Below are positions 50,154 to 61,867 of a stretch of 64,000 nt of DNA, in pieces. The stretch comes from Atrina japonica. Lineage: Eukaryota; Mollusca; Bivalvia; Pterioida; Pinnidae. Location of the stretch: contig BROG01000820.1 of the NCBI GenBank assembly GCA_030159075.1, positions 124,001 through 188,000 on the forward strand, in the 5' to 3' direction. Both the position numbers and the translations under genes were made by a program. Each line of letters starts with the position of its first letter. The stretch's first letter is position 1. The notes beneath the pieces are model-generated. The model searched no databases, was not told where the DNA came from, and saw nothing but the letters and a program-made list of their open reading frames with translations.

Positions 50154-50374
50154 CTGTAAAACAATAGAGAATTGGCGATGTAAAAACATAAATCTAATTA
50201 GATCTAGAAAAAAGACATTTTTAAGGTGTCCTGTCATAGAATTTCCTATAATTTTACACTTTGACACTGCTCTATCATAAAATGTGTCTATTTGATAGAA
50301 ATAATATCATTCACTTCATTGCTTTAAAACTGCGCCCCCCAGTCAAGATGTTCGTGGTGGAATGGAGCTATATA

Positions 50375-51028
50375 TATATAACTTCAGAAACCAAAGTATA
50401 AATCTTAGGAGTGTCCGGTATATAGATACAAATCTGGAAAAAAATGGACAAACACGGACATTTGGAAACCAAGAGGTGGGATCAGGTGCCATGGAGGAGT
50501 TAGCACCCCCTGTCGACCGGTCACACCCGCCGTGAGTCCACAGTCAAATCCAAATGAAATACTTGAGTGAGGAACGAATCAGCGTGACAATTAGTACAGA
50601 CGCCTCAACAGCTGCCAACGAAAAGGCAACTCAACATTTCACTTAGTGAAACAGAGTAATCGCAAATAAGACTATTACAGCGACCATAAAGTTTGTGGAA
50701 CGTTGACATCAAATGCGGTTTTCGATATCCCTGTAAGTGATAAGTTTACATCTGTATATGAAATGTTCATATGTTGAACATGCCTGGCATATTGGATCAT
50801 TTGTGAAATATAAACTCCATATGCAGGTGACTGGGATATATACTACTTAAATGTGGAAAATTTACGATGCGAAAGCCGAAATCATATTGTGTTGTATAGC
50901 TTAGTTGATAAATTCCCGTTTGTGTCTATAGTAAGTAAAATGTCTAAGTAGGAAGCTGTGTGTGCTTGATTCTGTTGTATCTTTAATTTCTAGTTCGATG
51001 GGATATATCGCATTGACATATGTGTGAC
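50375..51028 (-). mobile_element. Degraded 5'-truncated Penelope-like element copy
   Basis: The order and sequence match the 43395-44035 copy, including the tttcacttagtgaaa palindrome at about 50636-50650 and the same 3' end near 50380. Frameshifts and small deletions remove the open frame. It abuts the minisatellite that starts at 51029. Confidence 0.7.
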
Positions 51029-52040
51029 AATCCATTAGGTTACAATTAAATCGGCAATCCATTTGATAAAAAACAAAACCGCCAATCCATTAGGTTATCA
51101 CAAAACTGACAATCCATTAGGTTACAACTAAACCGGTAATCTATTTGGTTACAAAAAAAACCCAACGTCAATCCATTTGGTAAAAACAAAACCACCGATA
51201 CATTAAGTTACAATTAACAGCCAATCCATTTGGTAAAAACGAAACTGCGAATCCATTAGGTTATCACAAAACTGACAATCCATTAGGTTACAACTAAACC
51301 TGTAATCTATTTGGTTACAAAAAAAACGTCAATCCATTTGGTAAAAACAAAACCGTCAATACATTAAGTTACAACTAAACAGCCAATCCATTTGGTAAAA
51401 ACAAAACCGCCAATCCATTAGGTTACAATTAAACCGGTAATCTATTTGGTTAAAATAAGACAGTCAATCCATTTGGTAAAAACAAAACCACCAATCCATT
51501 TGGTAAATTCGAAACCGACAATCCGTTAGGTAAAAATAAGACCGCCCATTCCATTTGGTAAGAACAAAACCATCAATCCATTTGGTAAAAAACAAAACCC
51601 AATCCATTTGTTTAAAATAAGTCAGTCAATACATTTTGCTAAAACAAAACCGCCAATTCATTTGGATATCAAAAATCGCCAATCTATATGGTTTAAAAAG
51701 CCGCCAATCCATTTGGTAAAATAAGACCGTCAATCCATTTGGTAAAAACAAAACCGCCAATCCATTTGGTAAAAACAAAACCGCCAATCTGTTACACCTA
51801 AAGCTGGTGACATCGTCCGATTATATAAGTAAAATCGAAACCGCCAATAACTTAGGTAAAAATAAGACCGCCAATCCATTTGGTAAGAACAAAACCGCCG
51901 ATCCAGTTGGTAAAAACAAAATGCCCAAGACATGTCTCAAGTCTTGTAGGGCATACCTTCTTATTCTTAACTTCCCGTCCGTTTGGTAAAAACAAAATCG
52001 CCAATCAATTGGATCAAAATAAATCTGACCATCCACATGT
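51029..52040. repeat. About 26-bp minisatellite with higher-order structure
   Basis: The unit is ccaatccatttggtaaaaac plus aaaccg; about 37 copies. In the first half, variants (ccattaggttacaactaaa, tctatttggttacaaaaaa) alternate in a block of roughly 165 bp that repeats at about 51076-51245 and 51246-51405. In intron 1 of the minus gene. Confidence 0.9.
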
Positions 52041-52238
52041 TCAATGTAAAACTTCACAATAGTTTGACAAAAAAAATCCTCTGAGAAATTTCTTGTTTTT
52101 ATTGATGGTCTGTCTATCTCTTTATACTATAAATGGACTTTACTTATTTGGTTAGTTTACGAAGTGGACAATTTTAGAAGTTGTCCCTCTCGGGTCCTTA
52201 TTAAATGATTTCACTCTGACATATATGGAACAAACTAA

Positions 52239-52342
<104 letters not shown>

Positions 52343-52589
52343 AAGTAGGCAAGTTCGTTGTATCATGCTGTAGACATTCTGCACTCATTATTATACCAAA
52401 GGTTGTTTGCGTCAAAACACGCTGGACTTACTCGATGATACGAAAAGTAACCTGATGTTAATAGTAATAAAACTATGTAAGTTTCCTTGCTGCCTTGTCC
52501 TTGGGGTGAAACAGTAAAAACCGAAGTTTTTGTTTGAGACTCTGTATCACTAGTGTAATCGGACGATGTCACCAGCTTTAGGTGTAAGT

Positions 52590-52812
52590 TCTATCAATTT
52601 TGACTCGTGCGCTATGGACTGGCGCCACCACGCATATCAGGACACAGGACATAAAATCCGTAACTTTCCCTTAGGTTGCCGAGCGCTTGGCAATGGAACA
52701 GTCCGCTGTCTTTTCAAATGTCATGGGTATGACCCTGTATCCTACTGGGAATGGAATGTTGGACATTTTGCTTGCTAGTTGACCGCTCTCCCATTACCAC
52801 AGCGGTCACCAA
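52590..52812 (-). mobile_element. SINE-like element, minus strand
   Basis: A tRNA-like head (gaccgctgtggtaatgggag) reads on minus from about 52808, followed by a body. Its + strand frame is open for 70 codons but gives no protein-like sequence. In intron 1 of the minus gene. Confidence 0.45.
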
Positions 52813-53583
52813 ACATTCATTTGTGCTTTTAGCGAAACATTTGCAAATTACACTAAAGTGTCAAAAGTATGTCTAATGTCATTTCCCCATTGCTTTCTAT
52901 GTTAAATCATTTTGTTAAAATCATTGACCTGACTCATATATTCAATGAAATCTTGTACACTTAGTCTGTAGACTATATTTCTAACTTTGTTTGAAATGTG
53001 TTAATTTACTTTTTGTATAAAATGCAAGTATTTATAGGTGGCAAGCGATTTTTTGGCGCCATTTCCTTGTTCTTAGTTAATATCTTCTACAAAATACTTA
53101 TTGTGAAGAAAAATGTTTGATTCTCAGAAATAAAGTTTCAGAAAAAAAATTAAACCATAAACCAGAAGAAAATAAAACAAAAAAAATTTTTTTTCTCAAC
53201 ATATGAAACTTTACATGAAATGATGAAAGTATTAATTCGTGAGAGTTCTTGGAAAAAAGTTCATTTAACATAAAAAAAATCTATGTAAAAATGAAAAAGT
53301 TGACACACTTTTGTAAGTCATTTTAGATATCCTCTGCTCTGATGTTACGCGCAATTTTTATCTAGATCTTTTTCTTCTTCCTGGTTTATTCATAATTGAT
53401 AAACAGGATAATAGACAGATAACATCCGTTGTCAGATCAAATCACTATAATTATGTATTTGTGATGTATTTCGAGATATCCGTACATTCAGCATCGGAAA
53501 CCCGACAAATGAGAAACAAGGATGTTTCTAACATACATTGTTTCAGGGTCATGATTAGTACATCTGACAATCTATCTCTCTCT

Positions 53584-53584
<1 letters not shown>

Positions 53585-53650
<66 letters not shown>

Positions 53651-53655
53651 TATAT

Positions 53656-53715
<60 letters not shown>

Positions 53716-53854
53716 ACTTTTTATGCGTTGTCATTCTGATATATATGTGTGTACCAGTTGTGTCAAAATAAGTAAAAGGGGGAGGGTACGGGAGGGGGTG
53801 TCCCCCTTGCGAAATAACAAGAAAAAATTGTAATATATATATATATCTAAAAGG

Positions 53855-53898
<44 letters not shown>

Positions 53899-54070
53899 GA
53901 TGACTGATTAGTTCACTAAAAAAAAATGAGATTTGATAAAGAAAAATCATATATATATATATATATATATAAATTTTTAAAGTAAAAATCATTGAGGATT
54001 GATGCGGAAGCTATATATATATATATATATATAGGTACCGGTCCACAATACAGGTGATTGTGTAATTACC

Positions 54071-54105
<35 letters not shown>
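53585..54105. repeat. Microsatellite cluster: (CA)n, several (TA)n, (GT)n
   Basis: (CA)n 53585-53613; (TA)n at 53612-53720, about 53838-53895, 53950-53972 and 54014-54033; (GT)n 54073-54105. All lie within 120 to 640 bp of the minus-gene exon 1, inside intron 1. Confidence 0.9.
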
Positions 54106-54106
<1 letters not shown>

Positions 54107-54224
54107 CTTCCAAATACTGTAGTACTTCAGATCAAATTTGTTATTTCTAGGCAAATTATAAGTAATATATGTAAACATTCAACATTTGTAATTTTTATCC
54201 TGTCTTTACCATAAGATCACCTAC

Positions 54225-54280
54225 CATTTCCCAGTTATGCCAATCAGAAGATTTAAATCTACTACAGACATTTTTTCCAT
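54225..54280 (-). CDS. Unrecognised 338-aa protein, exon 1 (start codon exon)
   Basis: This is the first coding exon of a seven-exon minus-strand gene assembled from the sequence. ATG is at 54280-54278, and a second in-frame ATG is at residue 4. It encodes 18 residues and two bases of the next codon (MEKMSVVDLNLLIGITGK). The donor is AAA TG/gtaggt, phase 2, which matches the phase of the next exon at 50153. Support for this exon alone is modest because it is short. But all seven exons together have GT-AG introns, matching phases throughout, and a coding sum of 1017 nt (exactly 339 codons). No signal peptide is evident. A cluster of CRE-like sites lies 80-170 bp upstream. Confidence 0.65.
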
Positions 54281-54360
54281 TATTACATTTGGTACTTGAT
54301 TTTGTCGATCGCTAGGTCTGGTTGTTGATCAATACGAATAGTTTGTAGAGAAATTATCTG

Positions 54361-54482
54361 TTACGTCACAATAGGATGCAAAGGCATGCGTCTATTACGT
54401 CATCAGACAAAAAGTGACTACGACACGAAGGCTGGTATGTTACGTCACAAAAGGATATAAATATAATGGCTCTGTTACGACA
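54361..54482. promoter_or_regulatory. Cluster of CRE-like TTACGTCA sites with TATA-like box
   Basis: Three exact copies of TTACGTCA occur at 54361-54368, 54395-54402 and 54440-54447. A one-mismatch copy (TTACGACA) is at 54475-54482. An exact TATAAATA sits at 54456-54463 on +; the reverse strand reads TATTTATA. The minus-strand start codon at 54280 is 80-200 bp away. TGACGTAA-type octamers bind bZIP factors of the CREB/ATF group. This is a likely promoter or enhancer of the seven-exon minus gene, but the TATA box reads better on +, so direction is open. Confidence 0.55.
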
Positions 54483-55391
54483 TTTGACCGTCAAAAATAG
54501 TGCGGCTACTATTGAAAAAGAATGTGCCTCACTGTCACAATAATTTGATTCTATGGTTAGCGTTCACTTTTCTGCATTTCTACTGGACGCTAAGACTTCA
54601 AGTGACCATTTTTGGTCAGTCATTACTCGATAACAGAAAAAATGACGGAGTGAGTGACGCTGACCTTGATCTACGTCATATCATGTTGGTTAGTGGACGT
54701 AAATACGCAAGCTTCGTTAGAAGTTATAGCCGGGCGTGATTGTTCTACCACACAGAATCGGCACATTTTGTGAAACACTTTATCTTCCATTTGGATTAAT
54801 GGGAATGCTGGTTGGATTCAATTATAAGGATTGTTTTTATTTTCTGTCATCAAAGTATGACAAAACGAAAAACAAAGTGCACTCTATAAGACCTATAATC
54901 AAGACAACCCTTAACTAAAAATCACAAAAGAATGTCATTCCCTTTTATACATTGGATGACGATGATGATGGTGATGATGAAACAGTACCTGGGTCACAAG
55001 TCTTTGTAAAATGGTTACTGGTCGGAAGTACTGTCCTAAGACTCATGGCCTTATGTAAAATGATGGAAAATTGAAAGTTTTACACAGTCATTTTTTCAAC
55101 GTAAGGGCATGAACATTTGATTCTGAGCAGGAGAGGCTGACACATTTTGTCGAGTCAGATTATTTATCTTTATACCGTCACAGGACAGAATATTTATTTT
55201 CAAGCAGATCAGAGACAGATTTTTTTTCTTTAGTAGCCTTAGTGGTCAGAAAATTAATATATCACAGTGGGGGTCTAGAATTTTTTTTCAAATTAGGGGA
55301 GTTGTGGGTGTAACAAAAATTTATACAATTTAAACATGTTAAAGATTTTTAATAAATACCTCACTGTACATTGGATTATTTTGAGGAAAGA

Positions 55392-55580
55392 TTTCCCTAG
55401 CATAGGCGTCGGAACCGGGGGGGGGGGGCTAGGGGGGCTTAGCCCCCCCTTTTTTTGGAAAGATAGACATAGGTGTTGAAAATTGGGGCTTAGCCCCCAG
55501 ACGTTTCTGGCGTGTGTGTGTTTTAAGTTGGTTTAGCCCCCCCACTTTCAATTTGCTTCCAACGCCTATGCCTAGGGGAA
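55392..55580. mobile_element. Foldback element with C/G-run arms
   Basis: Left arm tagcataggcgtcggaa pairs with right arm ttccaacgcctatgcctagg. Inside, cttagcccccc runs are repeated in both orientations, along with a poly-G run. Confidence 0.6.
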
Positions 55581-56334
55581 AGGGTAACACGTCGTTGCAA
55601 CTTTCAGAAAATTTCAGAAGTTTGGAAGTCTGAACAGGCATTTTGTGAGTGGCAAGATACAATACCTAGCTTGTCCAAATGGCCAATACGTAACACTGAT
55701 TGCCCATCTCAAAAGAAGGCTGTTTCAGGAAACATAATCCATCTCATTGATAGCGTGATCAAAACTCCAAAATAAAGTGAAATTCAACTCGGGCTCTAGA
55801 GTATGTTCCCAGATACAATTTGGAATGTTTCCAATTTGGAAGCCTGATGAAGCATTTTGTAACCCAGAAACATCTCACAAATCTCCCTATGTTCCACAGA
55901 GTAATAGCCTATTCTCCAGAAAAAGTTCAATTTCCAACAATTAATTGAGTTTCAACAAAAATATTTCTTGGAAGAGCAAGAAGGGGGATCTGGAATTTTT
56001 TTTGAATTTTAAAATCTCAGAGAGGGCATTTTCTGGATTCCAGACGCTAAAACATCAAACCATTCTCTCTATTAAAGTACATTACTGATTTACATGTATT
56101 TGTCTTCATTACGCAAAGTTTTACAAACAAGTTTTGTAATTTCACTTCTTTAGTGATAGAAGGGAACGTGTACAGTGACCAATACACATTGGTACACAAC
56201 TGATGTGTATATATCGATGCTTTTTTTGTGGTTTTGTGTGTTTTGTCTCCTTCCTTGTGGTGGATGTGTCTTAAGAAATGTCATATCTCATTTCTTCTCA
56301 TAAATATTATAAACATAATACCAAAGTTATAATG

Positions 56335-56376
56335 CTCAAGACGACCGTTTCTGTCAATTAGACTTCATCAGTTGAG
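56335..56376 (-). ncRNA. Hammerhead ribozyme, intact core
   Basis: On the minus strand: ctcaa, CTGATGA, stem II gtc/gac, GAAA, cggtcg, TC, ttgag. All core positions are kept and stem I pairs perfectly. A poly-A/T run follows immediately (56389-56420). Confidence 0.65.
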
Positions 56377-56387
56377 TTCCAATTTTA

Positions 56388-56388
<1 letters not shown>

Positions 56389-56420
<32 letters not shown>
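56389..56420. repeat. Poly-A run
   Basis: About 31 A residues directly after a minus-strand hammerhead motif; possibly the trace of a retroposed end. Confidence 0.85.
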
Positions 56421-56422
<2 letters not shown>

Positions 56423-57137
56423 TTTTCAAAAGGATAGTGAGGTCATATTAAAAAGTGCAGATCAGATGGAGCAGAAAGTCATTGATGAAGTCAACGACGA
56501 AACTCCTTTGGTCTGATTTATGTATAAATGCGTTTATGAGTAATCTTTATATATTTTGAATCCCAAAATGACCGTAGCGAGCCGACAATACTTGAAGAAT
56601 TAAATATAGTGGGCCGACATTTTTTTATATTGGTTTTTACCACAACTTTAGCATCAGTAAAGGTCACATTATTTATTTTCTTGCTAGTAGAGAGTAAAAA
56701 TCTGCCAGCCAGCGCTTCCATCAGAATGAAATGGTCATCCCCTGAAATGATAGTATGACTACATACTGTTAACACACCATCGCTATAATGAAATTTACTG
56801 TGTTCGTCTCACATCGACAGCAATAAAGAAAAAAAAGAAAAAAAATCAAAGCGTGCATTTTATTAAAAAAAAAACAAAACAAAAAACGGTATACAACACA
56901 CATATCCCAGCGAAATTATTATCAGTAGTTTGTCTTAAAAAATGTATATAGGTAAAAAATTTGTGGTTGTAACTTATTTATGAAAGCAACTGTATATTAT
57001 TATATCCTTGTATGTATTTAGTAGGCCCATAAACGAATGTTAATTTTATGCGTCACCGATTTTGACACGTCCTGTACAATGACAGCATATCGATGATCTC
57101 CCTTTCTGTAAATCTTCAGTGTTCATTCTGGTACATC

Positions 57138-57295
57138 ATGGAGAAATCTGCTGACCTTGTCGAGGATAAGGAACATTTTCGATTGATCAATGAAAAAGAT
57201 GTGGACGATATATCACTGGAATTTTTCTATAAACCACACACTATAACGCTTTTATCTGTGTCAGTTCTTGGACTTCTGTATTCGGCTTTCACGAG
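57138..57295 (+). CDS. PTDSS1: Phosphatidylserine synthase 1/2, first coding exon
   Basis: This exon encodes the N-terminus of phosphatidylserine synthase, the ER multi-pass enzyme that makes phosphatidylserine by exchanging serine for choline or ethanolamine on existing phospholipids. The stretch [12 protein letters not shown], then [11 protein letters not shown] and LYSAFTR, matches the conserved start of animal PTDSS1/2, including the first membrane segment ([15 protein letters not shown]). The chosen ATG 57138 (atcATGG, A at -3 and G at +4) gives the usual short N-terminal tail. An in-frame ATG at 57093 would add 15 residues. The exon ends ACG AG/gtgaga at 57295, phase 2, at the conserved Thr-Arg. 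Later exons were not found before 64000. Whether it is the PTDSS1 or PTDSS2 type cannot be decided from one exon; PTDSS1 is the closer look. Confidence 0.88.
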
Positions 57296-59399
57296 GTGAG
57301 AAATTATTTTCGGCTGCTAGCAAACCGCACACACAGACACATGGTAAACACAACACACGTGTTGGACCTGTTCATTTGTCAATGGTCTTACTTATGCTGC
57401 AGCAGCGATCGTTACGTTGCATTTCGATTTGTTAGAATATAGAAACCATTTTACAATATGTATTAAAACTCTGTACATATAGCTAATGTATAATAACCTT
57501 AACATGTATGATGTAAATATCGCAAGAATTACATAAATTTACGCTTAAATAGTTGAATATATTAAGTTAACGTTATTGCAGCATAGCCGGTTAACAGTGT
57601 GACTGTCGGTCTAGATCGATCAACTTTGTACAGTAAATAGCATGCCAGTAGACTGGATGGTATGGGGATTAGAGATCTGATCCCTTTCTTTTGTTGCATT
57701 GTCATTTTTTTTCATCTGTTAGTGTTAACCTAAATAATTCATGATTTGTCCAGATGCTGACCCATGTTATCACTGTGTGTAAACAGCGTCGTATTGATCA
57801 AGTGTAGCTTTACGCTATAGTATACCATCTACAGTTACAAACAAAAGCACAATAATGATAAAACCATGCAGTTGCTTAGTTCTAGTTATTTCTACTGTGA
57901 TCTTAGTCTTAAAATGATCAAATGTTTTTATGACATAACCAGTGAGTCACACCTAAAATCCTAAGGCTAATAGTAATACTAGTACAAGTACCGTCGCCAT
58001 TCATAAATCAATTAATCAATCAATCAATCAATCTAGACTGATCTTGTTATTGAAATATTATTATATTGTAGATGCAGAGTTTCCCCATGGGTTGAATTTT
58101 AGTAAGTCCCTCAGATCCACAAGATAAAGATTTGTGACTCACAAAATTTTTTTTGAGCCCCATTGAGTTACAGGGATTTGATATATGTATCCCAATAATG
58201 AAAAAAAAAAATGATACCCTTTTTCATTCTCAGATAAAAGACAGATTCAAAATCACTTCATTTATACAGAGTTATAGTGGGTCCTTAGGGACTAGGTTTT
58301 ATTCATTTCGTGCATCCCACAAATATATTTTTTTGCTTCAGAGACTCAGAAAACTAACAGGTGTAAAAGAAAACCCTGTAAGATATTTGCTTTTTCACAG
58401 AAAAAATATCCATTTGAAATATTTTTCTATCATGAAATAGTTCTATAAACTGATGAAACACATGTATTATTCACAATGTTTTAAAGAAAGTGGCACATGT
58501 ATACTTAATACATACACCACAGGGAAACGAAAGATCTACCACTCATTGTAAATGAATTATACAGCTGTATATGTGACTGTTGTTATTATGTGTCTTTATT
58601 TAAATCAAAGTGATTCTTGTCAAGTACATTTACATGTATTTGACTCAAACATTGGCAGTTCATGTCACATATTTTCATATACAACTTTCTTAGGTATTTT
58701 GTTTTTCTGAAATATGATAGTGTGTTTTACTATTTAACTATCTGTAGTCGTTATCATTACATATTCATTGTTAAATACAGACAAATTTGTCCAATTGTTT
58801 TATGTTTACATACAGATGTGAATCTGAAATTAAAAGCATAAACTGAATATGGAATTTAGAATATGCACAATCAATTAATTATGGACATAAACAATAATAA
58901 ACCATGGATGATTATTTTTAAATGAGATATTTAAATTTTAATATTGCATTGTAAAAGGAACAGTCAGAATGACATATTATTATTAAGTAGATCACAATTA
59001 ATGAATTATACAAAATGTTCCGGTAAATCAATTTCGATATCCGAAGATGTACTTGACTTTAAAGCTTTCCTGTTTATCTCATTCACCCCTGAGATTACAT
59101 TTTGACTGGCTGTAATCAGTGATCCAACCAGGATTGAATGAGCTGAGGTCATTATGTCCCCCTGATAATATTTTTATGGGGATGTTTTCATAACCAAGAA
59201 GACATAATAATTATAACGAAAAAAATATATATATGCAGAAAACTAATGTAGCACTTTCAAATAACAAATAGTTAATACATGTACATGTATTGGGTAAATA
59301 TACTAATGACATGTAATGTACATGTATATATCACAACTAGGAAGTTAATGATTAACAATGATTCCAAAGATAGATAAACAGCACTGGCCATGGGTTTAT

Positions 59400-59401
<2 letters not shown>

Positions 59402-59450
<49 letters not shown>

Positions 59451-59462
59451 GTTTATATATAT
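59402..59462. repeat. (AT)n microsatellite
   Basis: About 60 bp of at in the PTDSS intron. Confidence 0.95.
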
Positions 59463-60232
59463 AATGGAGACATGTACATTTATCATTTTCAGGGGCTGAA
59501 AATTTTCTTTTACCTGCTTGGGTCCAGGACTTTTTAGCTAAATATTGCCAGGGTCCGGTCCTCTAACATATGGGTCCAATTACAATAAATCTATAGTAGG
59601 TTTACTATTCAATATGTTCATCACTACATTGTACATGTATTTTTTTTAAAATGTTTATTAACGAGCCTGTTACATATACCCTCACAGGTCCAGGCTCCCT
59701 GCAAGGTCCAAAAAGACAAGAACATGTACATGTATTTTACATAATGTTCTAGTTAGTACATTCAGCTGTCCAGGTACATGTAACAGGAATGTGCTAATAA
59801 TAATAACATATCTTGTGTAAAAGACCTCCGGCTATTTAATAATTCATGAAAGGGATTCTTGAACTCTACGCTGGCGTGACTTAAATTAATGAGCAGAAAA
59901 TAGAATGTACATAATGTATGACAATAAACAGGTAGAGCGTAGACGTTACATTTGTACCTGCTGATAAAATTACAGATGTTGCTATCTTTAATTAATATAA
60001 CACGAGCTGTAATGTTTGTGCTGATAAAGGGTTGATTATATTATAAGCATTTGTTTCTTTTGCATATTATTGATAAAGACATTAATAAGATGTCCTTTTT
60101 TTAGTGCAAAACTGAATTACCATACTTGTACGTGTACATTCTACATTGCCTTCAGCCATCCAAATTCCATTGTTCATGATATAGCTATTATATATTGGTT
60201 ACAATATATAATCCCTCTAGCCTTAAACGTAT

Positions 60233-60607
60233 TTAAAGGGGCACTGTGTTTACCAAATAATTTGTTTGTTGATTTTGTCTACTTTTACTACTTGTACCTG
60301 ATGTACAAGAGCTATGCACAGACATTAAAAATCTTATATTCCTGTATACATGTACACGTTTATTGTTAAAATAGGGTCAGGCCCAATTATTAATGAGGTA
60401 TGCGTTTAGCATATATACAAATAGTAAGGTTGAGTTTATCAATTGCAAGTGAAAAAGTGCCAAACTGGGTTTCTCAAGCAATTTTTACAAAATATATAGG
60501 AATTTAAGAATTTGTATGCATGCGTACATGTATATCTCTTTTTTGTGATTGTATATCAATCTAAGTAGTAAAAAAGGGAAAGAAAATTTTTGTTAATGCC
60601 CTGTTAA
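60233..60607. mobile_element. MITE family B copy in PTDSS intron
   Basis: Left end tttaaaggggcactgtgttt; internal caaactgggtttctcaagca; right end ttaatgccctgttaa. Confidence 0.55.
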
Positions 60608-60782
60608 ACCAGTTCACCTGTATCTACAATAACATGTTGTCCAACATCTAGGTGGTAAACTTTTTAACAATCATAATAACGGGTGAAACAAAATAACGGG
60701 CTCAACTCTGTCAACCGTGTTACACCAGATGTTAAAAAAGAACATACATATAGTAAGTACAGGATATCATGTACATATATAT

Positions 60783-61196
60783 ACAGTCAAACTTGCATTG
60801 AAGGCCGCCCGTATAAAGGGCACCTGCCTATAAAAACCATTCAAACATAATCTTTGTTAACTTTTAATTTTTTTTTATAATGAGTAAACCACTTTATAAA
60901 GGTCACCTGTCTATAAATAGTATAATGGCTATTTTTGCCCGTTCCTTTCAGATTTAGAGTAGTCTTTACAGACAAGTTTGACTGTAAATTGCAGTCTTCT
61001 GAGTCGCAGACAAATTACAGTAAGACCTGCTTTAGCAACCACCTGTTTATGAAGACCACCTGGTCATTAAGTCTGGTCTTTGCTGTCCCCAATAGTACCA
61101 TTTGTGTACAAGTCAACCTTTATATAAAGACCACTTCCCCATAAAGATTGTGTTTGTTGTGTCCTTAAGGGGGTCTTTATTTACAAGTTTTACTGT
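60783..61196. mobile_element. Composite foldback element (two units)
   Basis: Unit 1 (60783-60985) has perfect 13-bp inverted ends acagtcaaacttg/caagtttgactgt. Unit 2 (61017-61196) has ends acagtaagacctg/caagttttactgt. Both contain repeated gaccacctg / tttataaag motifs. The same pair, inverted, is at 39960-40440. Confidence 0.6.
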
Positions 61197-61582
61197 AATA
61201 TGTACATGCAGTTTGTAAAGTAACCAGCAAAAAGGTTTAGCTGGTATTTTGAAACATACATGTATGAGACCACCTGTATAAATTAGAGATATCCAGAATT
61301 CAAGATATCATAACTGAAAATTGATATCTAGACTATGTATCCATAAATATCTGGACCAACCTTTTAATTTTGATACATATACATTGTACATGTATATGTA
61401 TACATCTATGATTTCGACTCATCCAATTTTGACATATACATGTGATGTAACAGGATTTCACTGTACATACATTTGTACAGGTATACAGTGTACGTGACTG
61501 TAATACAAAGTGCTGGCATCCAGGTTTCACTATTTAGAAGAGTTTTCATTGAAGTACTTTGTCATACATTAATGTTAATTTA

Positions 61583-61867
61583 AGTTTGTTTGTTTATTGT
61601 TGTTTAACGTCCCACTCAAGAATATTTCACTCATATGAAGACGTCACCAAATGCCGGTGAAGGGCTTCAAATTTTGGCCTATGCTCGGCACTTACGGCCA
61701 TTGAGCAGTGAGGGTTCTTTAACGTGCTGACACCTACTGTGACACGGGACCTCCAGTTTTTACTGTCTCATCCGAAAGACAAGAAACCAACCTGTTGCCG
61801 GCGGGACTCAAACTCACAACCTCACGATCCAGAGTCGAGCGCGCTACCGACTGAGCCAAGCCGGCTC
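61583..61867 (-). mobile_element. tRNA-headed SINE, second copy of the same family
   Basis: Reverse-strand copy of the 5170-5447 SINE with a clean tRNA-like head (ccggcttggctcagtcggta) and the same body and tail. A 10-bp duplication, tgttaattta, flanks it at 61573-61582 and 61868-61877. Confidence 0.9.

Noticed and set aside
51730..52057. Repetitive FYQMDW-type protein on the minus strand
   Set aside because: Comes from the 26-bp minisatellite. The unit is not a multiple of three, so the apparent repeats drift between frames.
52363..52572. 69-aa minus-strand ORF as an alternative first exon (MTSSDYTSDTE)
   Set aside because: Has no good donor in the right phase, and its start lies in the 32-bp inverted repeat. 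The exon at 54225-54280 fits phase and length exactly.
54500..54739. 79-aa + strand ORF just after the TATAAATA box
   Set aside because: Begins at GTG, the nearby ATGs give very short frames, and the sequence has no domain or conserved look. The promoter may instead serve the minus gene.
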